From the NCBI RefSeq assembly GCF_026627255.1, contig NZ_JAPNLM010000009.1:1-64000 (forward strand): a stretch of DNA of 64,000 nt, written 5' to 3'. Origin of the DNA: Streptomyces antarcticus. Lineage in GTDB: Bacteria > Actinomycetota > Actinomycetes > Streptomycetales > Streptomycetaceae. The translations under genes were made by a program, and so were the position numbers. The notes below the pieces were generated by a model that saw nothing but the letters and a program-made list of their open reading frames with translations, made no database searches and was not told where the DNA came from. Below, piece after piece: positions 16,901 through 25,059 of this stretch (positions are counted from its first letter, which is position 1; every line of letters begins with the position of its first letter).

Positions 16901-19283
16901 GAAGCAGAAGTTCCCGCACCTGGCCGCGTACGCCGCGTACACCGTCGACCCGCGCGACCGCGACACGGTCCGCGAGGCCCTGCGCGGCCAGCTCGTCGCC
17001 AGTGCCCGCGCCGCGAACGGCGCCGTCCTCGCCGCCACCGGCGTCCAGCTCGCCGGCGTCCTGGACGACCTGTACGCGACCGGCGCCGCCCTCGGTCCCG
17101 TCTTCAGGGACGGCCGCCCCACCCTCTCCGTCTGGGCCCCGACCGCCCGCGAGGTCGCCCTCGAACTCGACGGCCGCACGGTTCCCATGCGCCGCGACGA
17201 CGCCACCGGCGTCTGGTCGGTCCGCGGCGAGCGGAACTGGACCGGCAAGCCCTACCGCTACGCCGTCACCGTCTGGGCGCCCAGCGTCCGCCAGGTGGTC
17301 CGCAACCTGGTCACCGACCCGTACTCCACCGCCCTGACCGCCGACTCGACGCACAGCCTGGCCGTCGACCTCGCCGACCCGAAGCTCGCCCCGCCCGGCT
17401 GGCGGGACCTGCGCAAGCCCGCGCCCGTCCCCTTCACCAACGCCCAGATCCAGGAGCTGCACGTCCGCGACTTCTCCGTCGCGGACCGCACCAGCGCCCA
17501 CCCCGGCCAGTACCTGGCCTTCACCGACACCGCCTCGGCCGGCATGCGCCACCTGCGCGACCTGGCCGCCTCCGGCACCTCGTACGTCCACCTCCTGCCC
17601 GCCTTCGACATCGGCACCATCCCCGAGAAGCCGGCCGACCGCACCGAACCGGCCTGCGACCTGAAGGTCTACGCCCCCGACTCCGACCAGCAGCAGGCCT
17701 GTGTGGCCGCCGCGGCCGCCAAGGACGCCTACAACTGGGGCTATGACCCGCTGCACTACACCGTCCCCGAGGGCAGCTACGCCGGCGACCCGAACGGCAC
17801 CGCCCGCACCACCGAGTTCCGCAGGATGGTCCAGTCCCTGAACGGGGCCGGGCTGCGCACCGTCATGGACGTGGTCTACAACCACACCGTCGCCTCCGGG
17901 CAGTCCGACAAGTCGGTCCTGGACCGCGTCGTCCCCGGCTACTACCAGCGGCTGCTGCCCGACGGCAGCGTCGCCAACTCCACCTGCTGCTCCAACACCG
18001 CGCCCGAGAACGCCATGATGGGCCGCCTGGTCGTCGACTCGGTCGTCACCTGGGCCAAGGAGTACAAGGTCGACGGCTTCCGCTTCGACCTGATGGCGCA
18101 CCACCCCAAGGCCAACATCCTGGCCGTCCGCGCCGCCCTGGACGCCCTGACCCCCGCCAAGGACGGGGTCGACGGCAAGAAGATCGTGCTCTACGGGGAG
18201 GGCTGGAACTTCGGCGAGGTCGCCGACGACGCCCGCTTCGTCCAGGCCAGCCAGAAGAACATGGCCGGCACCGGCATCGCCACCTTCTCCGACCGGGCCC
18301 GCGACGCGGTCCGCGGCGGCGGCCCCTTCGACGAGGACCCGCGCGTGCAGGGCTTCGCCTCGGGCCTGTTCACCGAGCCGAACGGCTCCCCGGCCAACGG
18401 CACCCCCGCCGAGCAGAAGGCCCGGCTGCTGCACGCCCAGGACCTGATCAAGGTCGGCCTGTCCGGGAACCTCGCCTCGTACGCCTTCACCGACACCTCC
18501 GGCCGCCGCACCAAGGGCTCCGAAGTGGACTACAACGGCTCCCCGGCCGGCTACGCGGCCGCCCCCGGCGACGCCCTCGCCTACGCCGACGCCCACGACA
18601 ACGAGACCCTCGCGGACGCCCTGACCTACAAGCTCCCGCCCGCCACCAGCCCCGCCGACAAGGCCCGCATGCAGGTCCTGGCCATGGCGACGGCCACCCT
18701 CTCGCAGGGACCGTCCCTCTCCCAGGCGGGCTCCGACCTGCTCCGCTCCAAGTCCCTGGACCGCAACTCCTACGACAGCGGCGACTGGTTCAACGCCGTC
18801 CACTGGGACTGCCGCGACGGCAACGGCTCCGGCCGCGGCCTGCCCCCGGCCGCCGACAACGCCTCCAAGTGGACCTACGCCAAGCCCCTGCTGACCCTGC
18901 CCGCCCCCACCTGCGCCGACATCACCGGAGCCGCCGCGGCCTTCCGCGACCTCCAGCGCATCCGTACGACGGAACGCGCCTTCGCCCTCACCACCCCGGA
19001 GGCGGTCCAGGCGCAGCTGGCCTTCCCGCTCTCGGGCAAGGACGAGACCCCCGGCGTGATCACGATGACCCTGGGAGACCTGGTGGTGGTCTTCAACGCC
19101 ACCCCGGCCGACCAGTCCCCGCGCGTCCCGGACCTCGCGGGCGGCGCGTACGCCCTGCACCCGGTCCAGGCCGCCGGTTTGGACGCCACGGTCCGCCGGG
19201 CCTCCTACGACGCGGCGACGGGGGAGTTCAGCACCCCGGCCCGCACGGTCGCCGTCTTCACCCGCGACCTGACACGGCGGTGA
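13926..19283 (+). CDS. Bifunctional secreted alpha-amylase/pullulanase
   Basis: A 1785-residue secreted starch-debranching fusion. The TTG start at 13926 follows AAGGAGAA; the signal peptide is Ala-rich. Module 1 (about residues 40-600) is a complete GH13 amylase: DGFRID near 300, MFGEV near 338, GNHDMGRF near 410. Two pullulanase-associated PUD/CBM41-like repeats follow, starting near residues 715 and 826 (HYNRPDGDYTNW, HHHRPDGAYDGW). Then come a CBM48-like segment (PTLSVWAPTAREVALEL) and a second, type I pullulanase module with YNWGYDP near 1268, DGFRFD near 1382, GEGWNFG near 1424 and AHDNE near 1556. It corresponds to the large bifunctional protein after the mal genes in S. coelicolor. 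Confidence 0.93.
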   Translation: MIRPAAGVLAAALAVTLLPALPAAAAPARPPAPPSDAKLAAEPARHDLTREQFYFVLPDRFANGDPRNDRGGLTGSRLQTGLDPTDKGFYQGGDLKGLTERLDYVKDLGTTAIWLAPIFKNQPVQGKGDDVSAGYHGYWITDFTQVDPHFGTNADLERLIDKAHGKGMKVFFDVITNHTADVVDYREASYSYLSKGAFPYLTEDGVPFDDADYADGKRTFPKTGPDSFPRTPFVPDAKKNLKVPSWLNDPRMYHNRGDSTFAGESSEQGDFFGLDDLWTERPEVVEGMEKIYEKWVRDFDIDGFRIDTVKHVNTGFWTQWATALDAYAAKRGRDDFFMFGEVYSADTAVTSPYVTRGRLDSTLDFPLQDAIRAYASQGAGAGRLGSVLADDYRYTTDKANAYEQVTFLGNHDMGRFGTFLKQDRPGAGEQELLDRYRLANELMFLSRGNPVVYSGDEQGFTGAGGDKDARQPLFASQVADYLDDDQLGTDRTHASAAYDPGHPLYRQISALSKLTKAHPALRDGIQSERLADGSVYAFARTDPRSRTEYLVAANNAAEPRTVELDAPAGASYRTLYGGSATVRASAAGKLAVTVPAYGSVVLQAAAPLARPAVKPSLTLKAPAPGATGTVELSADVTGGGLNRVVFAAQTGTGKWQVLGSADHAPYKVTQHVEAAPGTALRYKAVVTDSAGRTASALAASVAGQVPPVEVPTATQRDYAVVHYNRPDGDYTNWRLYAWGDVAEGETTPWPEGHPFTGRDAYGAFAYVKLKPGASAVNYLVIDKDGNKDVAADRTIDVTKTGEIWLEQGKEPARTERPAQPPQDTTKAVLHHHRPDGAYDGWGLHVWTGAATPTDWSKPLLPVRTDSYGAVYEVPLAAGATSLSYILHKGDEKDLPTDQSLDLKATGHEVWMLGGREKYLLPQPAGSAAAVDLTKSEAIWIDRDTLAWNAPAAAASVQLLASREGRVTARNGTLQEAGARRLRLTRSELTAAQKQKFPHLAAYAAYTVDPRDRDTVREALRGQLVASARAANGAVLAATGVQLAGVLDDLYATGAALGPVFRDGRPTLSVWAPTAREVALELDGRTVPMRRDDATGVWSVRGERNWTGKPYRYAVTVWAPSVRQVVRNLVTDPYSTALTADSTHSLAVDLADPKLAPPGWRDLRKPAPVPFTNAQIQELHVRDFSVADRTSAHPGQYLAFTDTASAGMRHLRDLAASGTSYVHLLPAFDIGTIPEKPADRTEPACDLKVYAPDSDQQQACVAAAAAKDAYNWGYDPLHYTVPEGSYAGDPNGTARTTEFRRMVQSLNGAGLRTVMDVVYNHTVASGQSDKSVLDRVVPGYYQRLLPDGSVANSTCCSNTAPENAMMGRLVVDSVVTWAKEYKVDGFRFDLMAHHPKANILAVRAALDALTPAKDGVDGKKIVLYGEGWNFGEVADDARFVQASQKNMAGTGIATFSDRARDAVRGGGPFDEDPRVQGFASGLFTEPNGSPANGTPAEQKARLLHAQDLIKVGLSGNLASYAFTDTSGRRTKGSEVDYNGSPAGYAAAPGDALAYADAHDNETLADALTYKLPPATSPADKARMQVLAMATATLSQGPSLSQAGSDLLRSKSLDRNSYDSGDWFNAVHWDCRDGNGSGRGLPPAADNASKWTYAKPLLTLPAPTCADITGAAAAFRDLQRIRTTERAFALTTPEAVQAQLAFPLSGKDETPGVITMTLGDLVVVFNATPADQSPRVPDLAGGAYALHPVQAAGLDATVRRASYDAATGEFSTPARTVAVFTRDLTRR

Positions 19284-19287
19284 GGCG

Positions 19288-19321
19288 CCCCGGGTGCCTC
19301 ACGATCCCGAGGCACCCGGGG
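19288..19321. terminator. Bidirectional terminator hairpin
   Basis: A perfect 13-bp stem, 19288-19300 (CCCCGGGTGCCTC) with 19309-19321, encloses an eight-base loop. It lies five bases after the pullulanase stop and just before the stop of the convergent acetyltransferase, so it can serve both genes. Confidence 0.85.
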
Positions 19322-19323
19322 GC

Positions 19324-19860
19324 TCACACGACGGTGAGCCGGTCCAGCCGCTTCTCCAGCAGGATCACCCCGTAGACACTGCCGTCCTGCGCCTCCTTGT
19401 GGGGGAACTCCCCGACCACGCGGTAGCCCGCGCCGCGGTAGTACGCGAGCAGCCGGGGGTTGGTGGAGACGCAGTCCAGCCGCGCGCGGGCCAGCCCGGA
19501 CCGGGCGATCCGCCGTTCGGCGTGTTCGAGCATGCGGCGCCCGGCTCCGGCGGGCGCCGCCCGGCGTTCCACCATCAGCCGGTGCACGTAGCCCGCGACG
19601 GGCGGCTGGACCCCCCAGGCCTCCTCGTCGGACCACCACAGCTCGTACCCGCCGATGATCCGCCCGTCGCTGTCTCCGGCGAGCCACACCTCGCCCTCGC
19701 GCATCTTCGCCACGAAGTGCGCGGCGTCCTTCTCGCCGGGCTTCCACTGCTGGATCCCGTGCTTCTGCATCCACCGGGCAGCCTGGTCGTACAACTGCAC
19801 CAGGGTGGCGGCGTCCTTCTCCGCGGCCGGCCGGAACAAGATCCCGTCGTCAATGATCAC
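19324..19860 (-). CDS. GNAT-family N-acetyltransferase
   Basis: A 178-residue Gcn5-related acetyltransferase. A GTG start at 19860 begins IIDDGILFRPAAEKDAATLVQLY. GYVHRLMVERRAAPAGAGRRML supplies the acetyl-CoA-binding (Q/R)xxGx(G/A) loop. ARLDCVSTNPRLLAYYRGAGYRVVG is the usual motif-B helix. Substrate cannot be predicted. It is convergent with the pullulanase gene and separated from the TetR gene by 147 bases in which no gene or strong signal is visible. Confidence 0.85.
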   Translation of the reverse strand: MIIDDGILFRPAAEKDAATLVQLYDQAARWMQKHGIQQWKPGEKDAAHFVAKMREGEVWLAGDSDGRIIGGYELWWSDEEAWGVQPPVAGYVHRLMVERRAAPAGAGRRMLEHAERRIARSGLARARLDCVSTNPRLLAYYRGAGYRVVGEFPHKEAQDGSVYGVILLEKRLDRLTVV

Positions 19861-20007
19861 GGGGCATTATCGCCACTGCGGTGATCACCGCGGAACAGGG
19901 CACCCGCCGGGCACACCGCCACAAGTCCCGCCGCGCGTACGGTCGGACGTTCGTTCGGGACCGTCGTCCGGGCTGCCCGGGGTACCTGCCGCAGGGGTCC
20001 CGCCGGC

Positions 20008-20787
20008 CTACGCCGCGCCGGGCTGGTCGGACCCCGTGCCGGGCTCCGTGCCGGGTTGTGCGTCAGGTGCCGAACCGGGTTGCGCGTCAGGTGCCGGGCC
20101 CGCCATCAGTCCGCCGAGCCGCACGACCAGCTCCCCGAACGTCCCGTCGGCCGGCTCGTCCGCCAGGATCCGTACGAGGATCCCCGCCATCTCCGCGTCG
20201 TACGCGGCGCTCACCGCGGCCAGCGCCGCGAAGTCGTGCACCAGCTGCAACTCCAGCTCGCCCCGCGGGATCTTCCGGCCGTCCAGCCAGATCAGCGCGG
20301 TGGACTCGGCGAGCGACACCCACGAGCGCACGACCAACTGCAGCCGCGCCGGCGGCTCGGAGACGTTCAGGTGCGCGAGGATCTGCTCGTACGCCGCCTG
20401 CCGCACCTCGTCGATCATGGCGTTGGCCCGGCTGCTCCCGGCGGCCGGACCGCCCCGCATCAACGCCGAGAAACCGGGGCCGTGTTCGTCGACGAACGAG
20501 AAGAACCGGCCCATGACCCGCAGCAGCCGGGCCCCGAGCGGGCCTTCCCGGGGCTCCACGAACCGCAGCGCCAGCTCGTCGGCCGCGCGCCGCAGCGCGG
20601 CCTCGTACAGGCTCAACTTGCCCGGAAAGTAGTGGTAGACGAGCGGCCGCGATATCCCGGCCGCCGCCGCTATCTCGTCGATCGACACATCGTCGGGCGA
20701 CCGGTTGCTGAACAGCTCCAGGGCAACCCCGATCAGCTGCTGCCGCCGCTCCTCGACACCCATCCTGCGCCGCACCCCGGTTGTCAT
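20008..20787 (-). CDS. TetR-family transcriptional regulator
   Basis: A 259-residue TetR repressor with HTH residues DDVSIDEIAAAAGISRPLVYHYFPGK at about 32-57 and an alpha-helical ligand domain. The C-terminal 30 residues are a low-complexity tail with two PDAQPG repeats, mirrored by a direct DNA repeat near 20055-20100. It follows the oxidoreductase on the same strand after 83 bases and is probably the last gene of the operon with it and the ferritin-like protein, hence a candidate regulator of that operon. Confidence 0.86.
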   Translation of the reverse strand: MTTGVRRRMGVEERRQQLIGVALELFSNRSPDDVSIDEIAAAAGISRPLVYHYFPGKLSLYEAALRRAADELALRFVEPREGPLGARLLRVMGRFFSFVDEHGPGFSALMRGGPAAGSSRANAMIDEVRQAAYEQILAHLNVSEPPARLQLVVRSWVSLAESTALIWLDGRKIPRGELELQLVHDFAALAAVSAAYDAEMAGILVRILADEPADGTFGELVVRLGGLMAGPAPDAQPGSAPDAQPGTEPGTGSDQPGAA

Positions 20788-20870
20788 GCCGCCACCCTAA
20801 CTTCTCCGGTCGCCGCGGAGCCCCCGCGGTTCCCGGCGAGGGTGGACCGGCCGGGGTCGCGCCGCTGCCG

Positions 20871-21917
20871 CTACAGGTCCAGCACCAGGCGGTCGCCGCG
20901 CGCGCGGGAGACGCACAGCAGCATCGAGTCGCCCCGCTCCTGGTCGGTGAGCAGGGTGTCGCGGTGCTCGACCGCGCCCGCCAGGACCCGGTGCTGGCAG
21001 GTGCCACAGAATCCCTGCTCGCAGGAGTACGGGGTGCCGGGCAGCTCCCGGCGGACCGCGGCCAGGGCGCTCTCGTCCGCGCCGACCTCGACCGTGCGCC
21101 CCGAGCGGCGCAGCTCGACGGTGAAGGGTCGGGCCGGGCCCGTCGCCGCCGCCGCGCCGAAGCGCTCCAGGCGCACCGCCGCGGGGTCGGCGGCCGCCGC
21201 GACGACGGCGTCCATCAGCGGTTGCGGGCCGCAGCAGTAGACGAGGGTGCCGGGCCCGGCCGCGGCGAGCGGGGCCAGGTCGGGGAGGCCCGCCTCGTCC
21301 TGCGGGAAGAGGCAGACCCGGTCGCCGTACGCCGCGAGTTCGGCCAGGAAGGGCATCGAGGCGCGCGAGCGGCCCCCGTACAGGAGCGTCCAGTCGGCGC
21401 CCGCCGCGGTGGCCGCGCGGAGCATCGGCAGGATCGGCGTGATGCCGATGCCGCCCGCGACGAACACGTACGCACCGGCCGGGACCAGCTCGAACCGGTT
21501 GCGCGGCGGCCGCAGTTCCAGCTCGGCGCCCTCGACCAGTTGCGCGTGCGCCTCCCGGGAGCCGCCGCGGCCGTCCTCGACGAGCCGGACCGCGATCGTG
21601 TACCGGCCGCTCTCCGCCGGATCCCCGCACAGGGAGTACTGGCGGACCAGCCCGGACGGCAGCGTGACGTCCACGTGCGCGCCCGGCGCCCAGGCGGGCA
21701 GCTCCGGTGATTCCAGGACCAGGTGCAGGACCCCCTCGGCCGGCTCCGTACGGGAGACGACCAGCGCGCGCAGCGTCCGGCGCGGGGAGTATCCGGAGAC
21801 CGGCGTCTCCAGGGCCGGCAGGGGCCACAGCGGCGAGTTCCCGATGCGCCGGCCCAGGGCGCGCCGGGCCGCCCAGGCGGCGCCCGCCGCGACGGTGAGC
21901 ACCAGGGCGCGCCTCAT
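20871..21917 (-). CDS. Phthalate-dioxygenase-reductase-type FMN/2Fe-2S oxidoreductase
   Basis: A 348-residue electron-transfer flavoprotein. A short hydrophobic N-terminus (VLTVAAGAAWAA) could be a membrane anchor. The flavin domain includes RQYSLCGD. The nucleotide-binding domain includes VAGGIGITPILPM and YCCGPQPLMDAV. A C-terminal plant-type ferredoxin domain carries CEQGFCGTCQHR plus a later Cys (LLC), the four ligands of a [2Fe-2S] cluster. The NAD(P)H-FMN-2Fe-2S order is that of reductases serving oxygenases such as vanillate demethylase. Its ATG overlaps the stop of the upstream gene (ATGA), so the two products are made together and probably function together. Confidence 0.88.
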   Translation of the reverse strand: MRRALVLTVAAGAAWAARRALGRRIGNSPLWPLPALETPVSGYSPRRTLRALVVSRTEPAEGVLHLVLESPELPAWAPGAHVDVTLPSGLVRQYSLCGDPAESGRYTIAVRLVEDGRGGSREAHAQLVEGAELELRPPRNRFELVPAGAYVFVAGGIGITPILPMLRAATAAGADWTLLYGGRSRASMPFLAELAAYGDRVCLFPQDEAGLPDLAPLAAAGPGTLVYCCGPQPLMDAVVAAAADPAAVRLERFGAAAATGPARPFTVELRRSGRTVEVGADESALAAVRRELPGTPYSCEQGFCGTCQHRVLAGAVEHRDTLLTDQERGDSMLLCVSRARGDRLVLDL

Positions 21918-22810
21918 GCGGCGCTGCCGCCGTTCGCGCCGGGGGAGGTGGCCAGGTAGGCGGTCGCCTGGGCGGTCGAGCCCTCCTGCGAGGGGTGATA
22001 CGTACGGGAGAGGTAGGTGGGGATCGACCTGAGCATCGCCCCCGTGGAGGGCAGCACGCCCTGCTGCCCGGCGCGGAGGAACTGCCCCAGCGAGGCCCTG
22101 CCGTTCACGAGGGAGGGGTCGTTCTCCATGAAGAAGCGGACCCCGCGCTGCCACAGGAAGACCAGGGCGGAGAACGCCGTCGCCCAGGTCCGGGCCCGGC
22201 GGCGGTAGTTGCCGTCCACGTGCATGAACAGGTCGAAGGCCACCGAGCGGTGCTCGACCTCCTCCGCGCCGTGCCAGCGCAGCAGGTCCAGCATGGTCGG
22301 ATCGGCGCCCCGCCGGTCCAGCTCGTCCGCGTTCAGCACCCAGTCGCCCAGGAACGCCGTGTAGTGCTCGATCGCCGCGATCATCGCGACCCGCTCCATC
22401 AGCCACCACCGCCGCGCCCGGCCCGGGGGCAGGGTCCGGTCGCCGAGCAGCTTCTCGAAGAGCCAGTCCACCTGGGCCGTGTACGGGGTCGGGTCCAGAC
22501 CCAGGCGCTTCAGGTGGGGCAGCACGTCGTCGTGGGCGGCGGCGTGCATGGCCTCCTGGCCGATGAAGCCGATGACGTCCGCGCGCAGCCGCTCGTCCTC
22601 GATGTACGGCAGCACCTGCTTGTAGACGTGGACGAACCACCGCTCGCCCGCGGGGAGCAGCAGGTGCAGCACGTTGATCATGTGCCCGGCGAAGGGGTCC
22701 CGGGGCAGCCAGTGGAGCGGGGTGTCCTCCCAGCCGAAGGACACGTTCCGGGGCTTGAGGTCTATGTGTTCCGACGCCACGGGAGCGGGCGCGGGCGGCG
22801 TATTAGACAT
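21914..22810 (-). CDS. PF10118-like metal-dependent protein, probable diiron oxygenase
   Basis: A 298-residue protein usually annotated as a predicted metal-dependent hydrolase. The visible metal motifs are FIGQEAMHAAAHD (ExxH), VAMIAAIEHYTAF and HGAEEVEHRSVAFD (EExxH). This ExxH...E...ExxH spacing in helices is characteristic of ferritin-like diiron carboxylate enzymes. Start at 22810 (MSNTPPAP), with about 24 upstream in-frame residues judged non-coding. Four-base overlap with the flavin/2Fe-2S reductase suggests that the reductase supplies electrons, making an oxygenase or desaturase more likely than a hydrolase. Substrate unknown. Confidence 0.82.
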   Translation of the reverse strand: MSNTPPAPAPVASEHIDLKPRNVSFGWEDTPLHWLPRDPFAGHMINVLHLLLPAGERWFVHVYKQVLPYIEDERLRADVIGFIGQEAMHAAAHDDVLPHLKRLGLDPTPYTAQVDWLFEKLLGDRTLPPGRARRWWLMERVAMIAAIEHYTAFLGDWVLNADELDRRGADPTMLDLLRWHGAEEVEHRSVAFDLFMHVDGNYRRRARTWATAFSALVFLWQRGVRFFMENDPSLVNGRASLGQFLRAGQQGVLPSTGAMLRSIPTYLSRTYHPSQEGSTAQATAYLATSPGANGGSAA

Positions 22811-22945
22811 GGCGTCAATGTACTGATGGGTAGGAGCCAGGAGAACCCCTCTGCACGCACTTCCTGACGCGGCCCCCGCCACGGCGGCGGGGGCCGGGCC
22901 GGCCGCCGCAGCCGGGCCGGCCGCCGCGGCGGGGCCGGCCGCGGC

Positions 22946-24859
22946 TCAGCGCAGCGAACCCGCCTTCGAGCCGTCCGTGAGCCTGCCCGACAGGTCCACC
23001 TGCGCCCCGGCCGGTGCCTTGACCGCCAGCCGGTTGCCGTTCGCCGAACCGCTGACCCCGCCGCCCGACGCCGACAGGGAGGCGAACTGCGCGCTGCCCG
23101 CGGCGAGTACGTACCACTGCCCCGCCCGCGACTGCCACAGCACGCCCGCCAGCACCCGGGGCTCCCGGGGCCCGCACGCCAGGGTCCCCTCCGCCCGGGC
23201 CGCCTGCGCGGCCAGCGGGGCGCCCGGGGCCAGGAACTGCGCCTGGACCCGGTCCGCCGCGCCCTGCCAGGTCTCGGCCCGGGTGCAGAGCCAGGCCGCC
23301 GTCCCGCCGCCCTCGGGGAGCGGCTGCTTGGCGTACGTCCAGGCGTTGACCGTACGGACCCCGTGCGAGCGCACGGACGGCAGCAGGCAGGCGATCCGCT
23401 GCCAGTCCCCGAGCTCCGCCGCCTCCGTCACGTCGCGCTCGGCGCCCGGAGCGCCCGACGTCAGCCGGGCCGGGGTCAGTTCGCCGAGGTCGGTGATCAG
23501 CCGGGTGGCGCCCGCGCCGGTCAGGGCCAGAGCGTTCCAGCCGGTGCAGCTGCCCCCGGGCGCGGGGCCGACGACCGGCGGGGTCACCCCCTCCGGGGTC
23601 AGCTTCAGGGCCGTCGGGGCCGCGTCCGCCTTCAGCAGGTCCCGCAGCGCCGCCCCGGTGACCCAGGGAGCGGTGAGATAGCGGACGTTGCCGTCGACCC
23701 GGCTCAGCACCAGGGCCGCCGCGGTGTCCGCCGTGGCCCCGTCGGTCCGGGCGAAGTCGAGGGCGGCGCCGGTGGTCCCGGCGCGCGGTTCGGCGTACCG
23801 GACCACGCGCAGGCCGTCGTACAGCAGGACCACCACCGCCTGGTCGACGGCGCCCGCGTACAGCAGCTGGGCCGGACCCATCGCGGGTCCGGTGGGGGTG
23901 CCGGGGGTGGCCGAGACGACCACCGAGGACCCCGGCCGGGCCCACACGGCCAGGGCCCGGCGCAGCAGCTCCGCGTCGCCGGCGCGGTCGCCGCGCGCCG
24001 GCCAGGTGGAGAAGCCCGTACGGGAGGACGTCCGCCACAGCGTCGGCGCGGCCCGGACCAGCTTGCCGGGGTCCAGGGCCTGTTCGGCCGCGGCGTTCAG
24101 CGCGTACGGCGGCGCGGCGGGCCCGTCCGACCCCCAGCCCCCGCCGGGCAGCGCGAGCAGCGCCCCGCAGACGGCGAGGGCGGCCCCGGCGGCGAGGGCG
24201 GCCCGCGTGAGCCGGCGCCGGCGCAGCAGGTCGGTCGGGCGGGCCTGGAGGACGCACGGGTCGAACTCGGGAGAGGCGAACAGCGCGTCGTCCGCCGGGT
24301 CACCGGACTCCGCGACGGCGGCGGCCGGGTCGGCGACCCCCGCGTCGTCCAGCACCTGGAGCACCTCGGGCCCGGACAGCCGCTCCAGGGCGCGCAGCAC
24401 GCAGGCGGCCCGGCCGGGCCCGCCGAGGGTGGCCAGCCACTGGTCGAGGGCGAGCTCCTCGGCCCCGCCCGAGCGGGGGAACAGCCGCAGCCCCCACACC
24501 TGGGGGAGGGCCGGCGGCAGCTGCGCGCGCCGGGGGAGCGCGTGGAAGGTCAGCGGGACCCCGGCCTCCAGGGCGGCGCGCAGCACGCGCAGCCGTACGT
24601 AGGCGTAACCGGAGTCCCCCATGCCGCCGCGCTGGCCCGGGACACCGCCGCGGGCGGCGGGCGTCGTCCCCCGTCGGCCCCGCGGCAGCGCCCGCTGAGT
24701 GAGCGCATGCGCGGTGAGCACCCGCCGGTTGCGGCCCAGGGCGGGCGGCAGCACCAGGTAGGCGAGCCGCACCAGCCGCGGGTAGTGCTCGACGATGGCG
24801 GCCTCGGCCTGTTCGACGTCGGGAGACAGGGGGCGGGTGGCGGTATCCGGCGCAGTCAC
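22946..24859 (-). CDS. Membrane-anchored protein with sigma-factor-like N-terminus
   Basis: A 637-residue protein not assignable to a characterised family. The first 60 residues (EAAIVEHYPRLVRLAYLVLP...) resemble sigma-70 region 2 of ECF-type factors. Up to about residue 195 the sequence is Arg/Ala/Leu-rich and could include a region-4-like part. One transmembrane helix lies around residues 213-232 (ALAAGAALAVCGALLALPGG). The remaining 400 residues are probably outside the membrane; paired Cys residues (SCTGW, LACGP, WLCTR) would suit disulphides. It lies alone between divergent or distant neighbours on the minus strand. Such proteins are common in Streptomyces as hypothetical proteins. Function unknown. 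Confidence 0.72.
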   Translation of the reverse strand: MTAPDTATRPLSPDVEQAEAAIVEHYPRLVRLAYLVLPPALGRNRRVLTAHALTQRALPRGRRGTTPAARGGVPGQRGGMGDSGYAYVRLRVLRAALEAGVPLTFHALPRRAQLPPALPQVWGLRLFPRSGGAEELALDQWLATLGGPGRAACVLRALERLSGPEVLQVLDDAGVADPAAAVAESGDPADDALFASPEFDPCVLQARPTDLLRRRRLTRAALAAGAALAVCGALLALPGGGWGSDGPAAPPYALNAAAEQALDPGKLVRAAPTLWRTSSRTGFSTWPARGDRAGDAELLRRALAVWARPGSSVVVSATPGTPTGPAMGPAQLLYAGAVDQAVVVLLYDGLRVVRYAEPRAGTTGAALDFARTDGATADTAAALVLSRVDGNVRYLTAPWVTGAALRDLLKADAAPTALKLTPEGVTPPVVGPAPGGSCTGWNALALTGAGATRLITDLGELTPARLTSGAPGAERDVTEAAELGDWQRIACLLPSVRSHGVRTVNAWTYAKQPLPEGGGTAAWLCTRAETWQGAADRVQAQFLAPGAPLAAQAARAEGTLACGPREPRVLAGVLWQSRAGQWYVLAAGSAQFASLSASGGGVSGSANGNRLAVKAPAGAQVDLSGRLTDGSKAGSLR

Positions 24860-25059
24860 GTTCAGCAGAACGAGCGAATCGTCGGATGGTCACCCGTCGC
24901 CAGCGCACACGTTCGGGCCCTCCGGGTGTTCGCGCACCGCGGCGGCCGCGATGGGCCGGGTGGAGTACGCCGGGGTCGGCGACGGCCGGGTGGCGGACGC
25001 CGGGGGGCCGGGCGGGGAGGCGGACGCCGGGGCGCCCGGGCGGGGAGGCGGACCGGCCG

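Noticed and set aside
13755..19160. An 1801-codon minus-strand open frame opposite the amylase-pullulanase gene
   Set aside because: Antisense shadow with Gly/Val/Arg-rich composition; the plus strand holds two complete GH13 modules.
20041..20100. Direct repeat near the TetR C-terminus as an operator array
   Set aside because: It encodes the PDAQPG repeats of the protein tail and is explained by coding duplication.
24870..25059. GGCGGACGCCGGGG repeats as a CRISPR-like or regulatory array
   Set aside because: Units are irregular with no spacer pattern; they look like simple GC-rich slippage between two genes.
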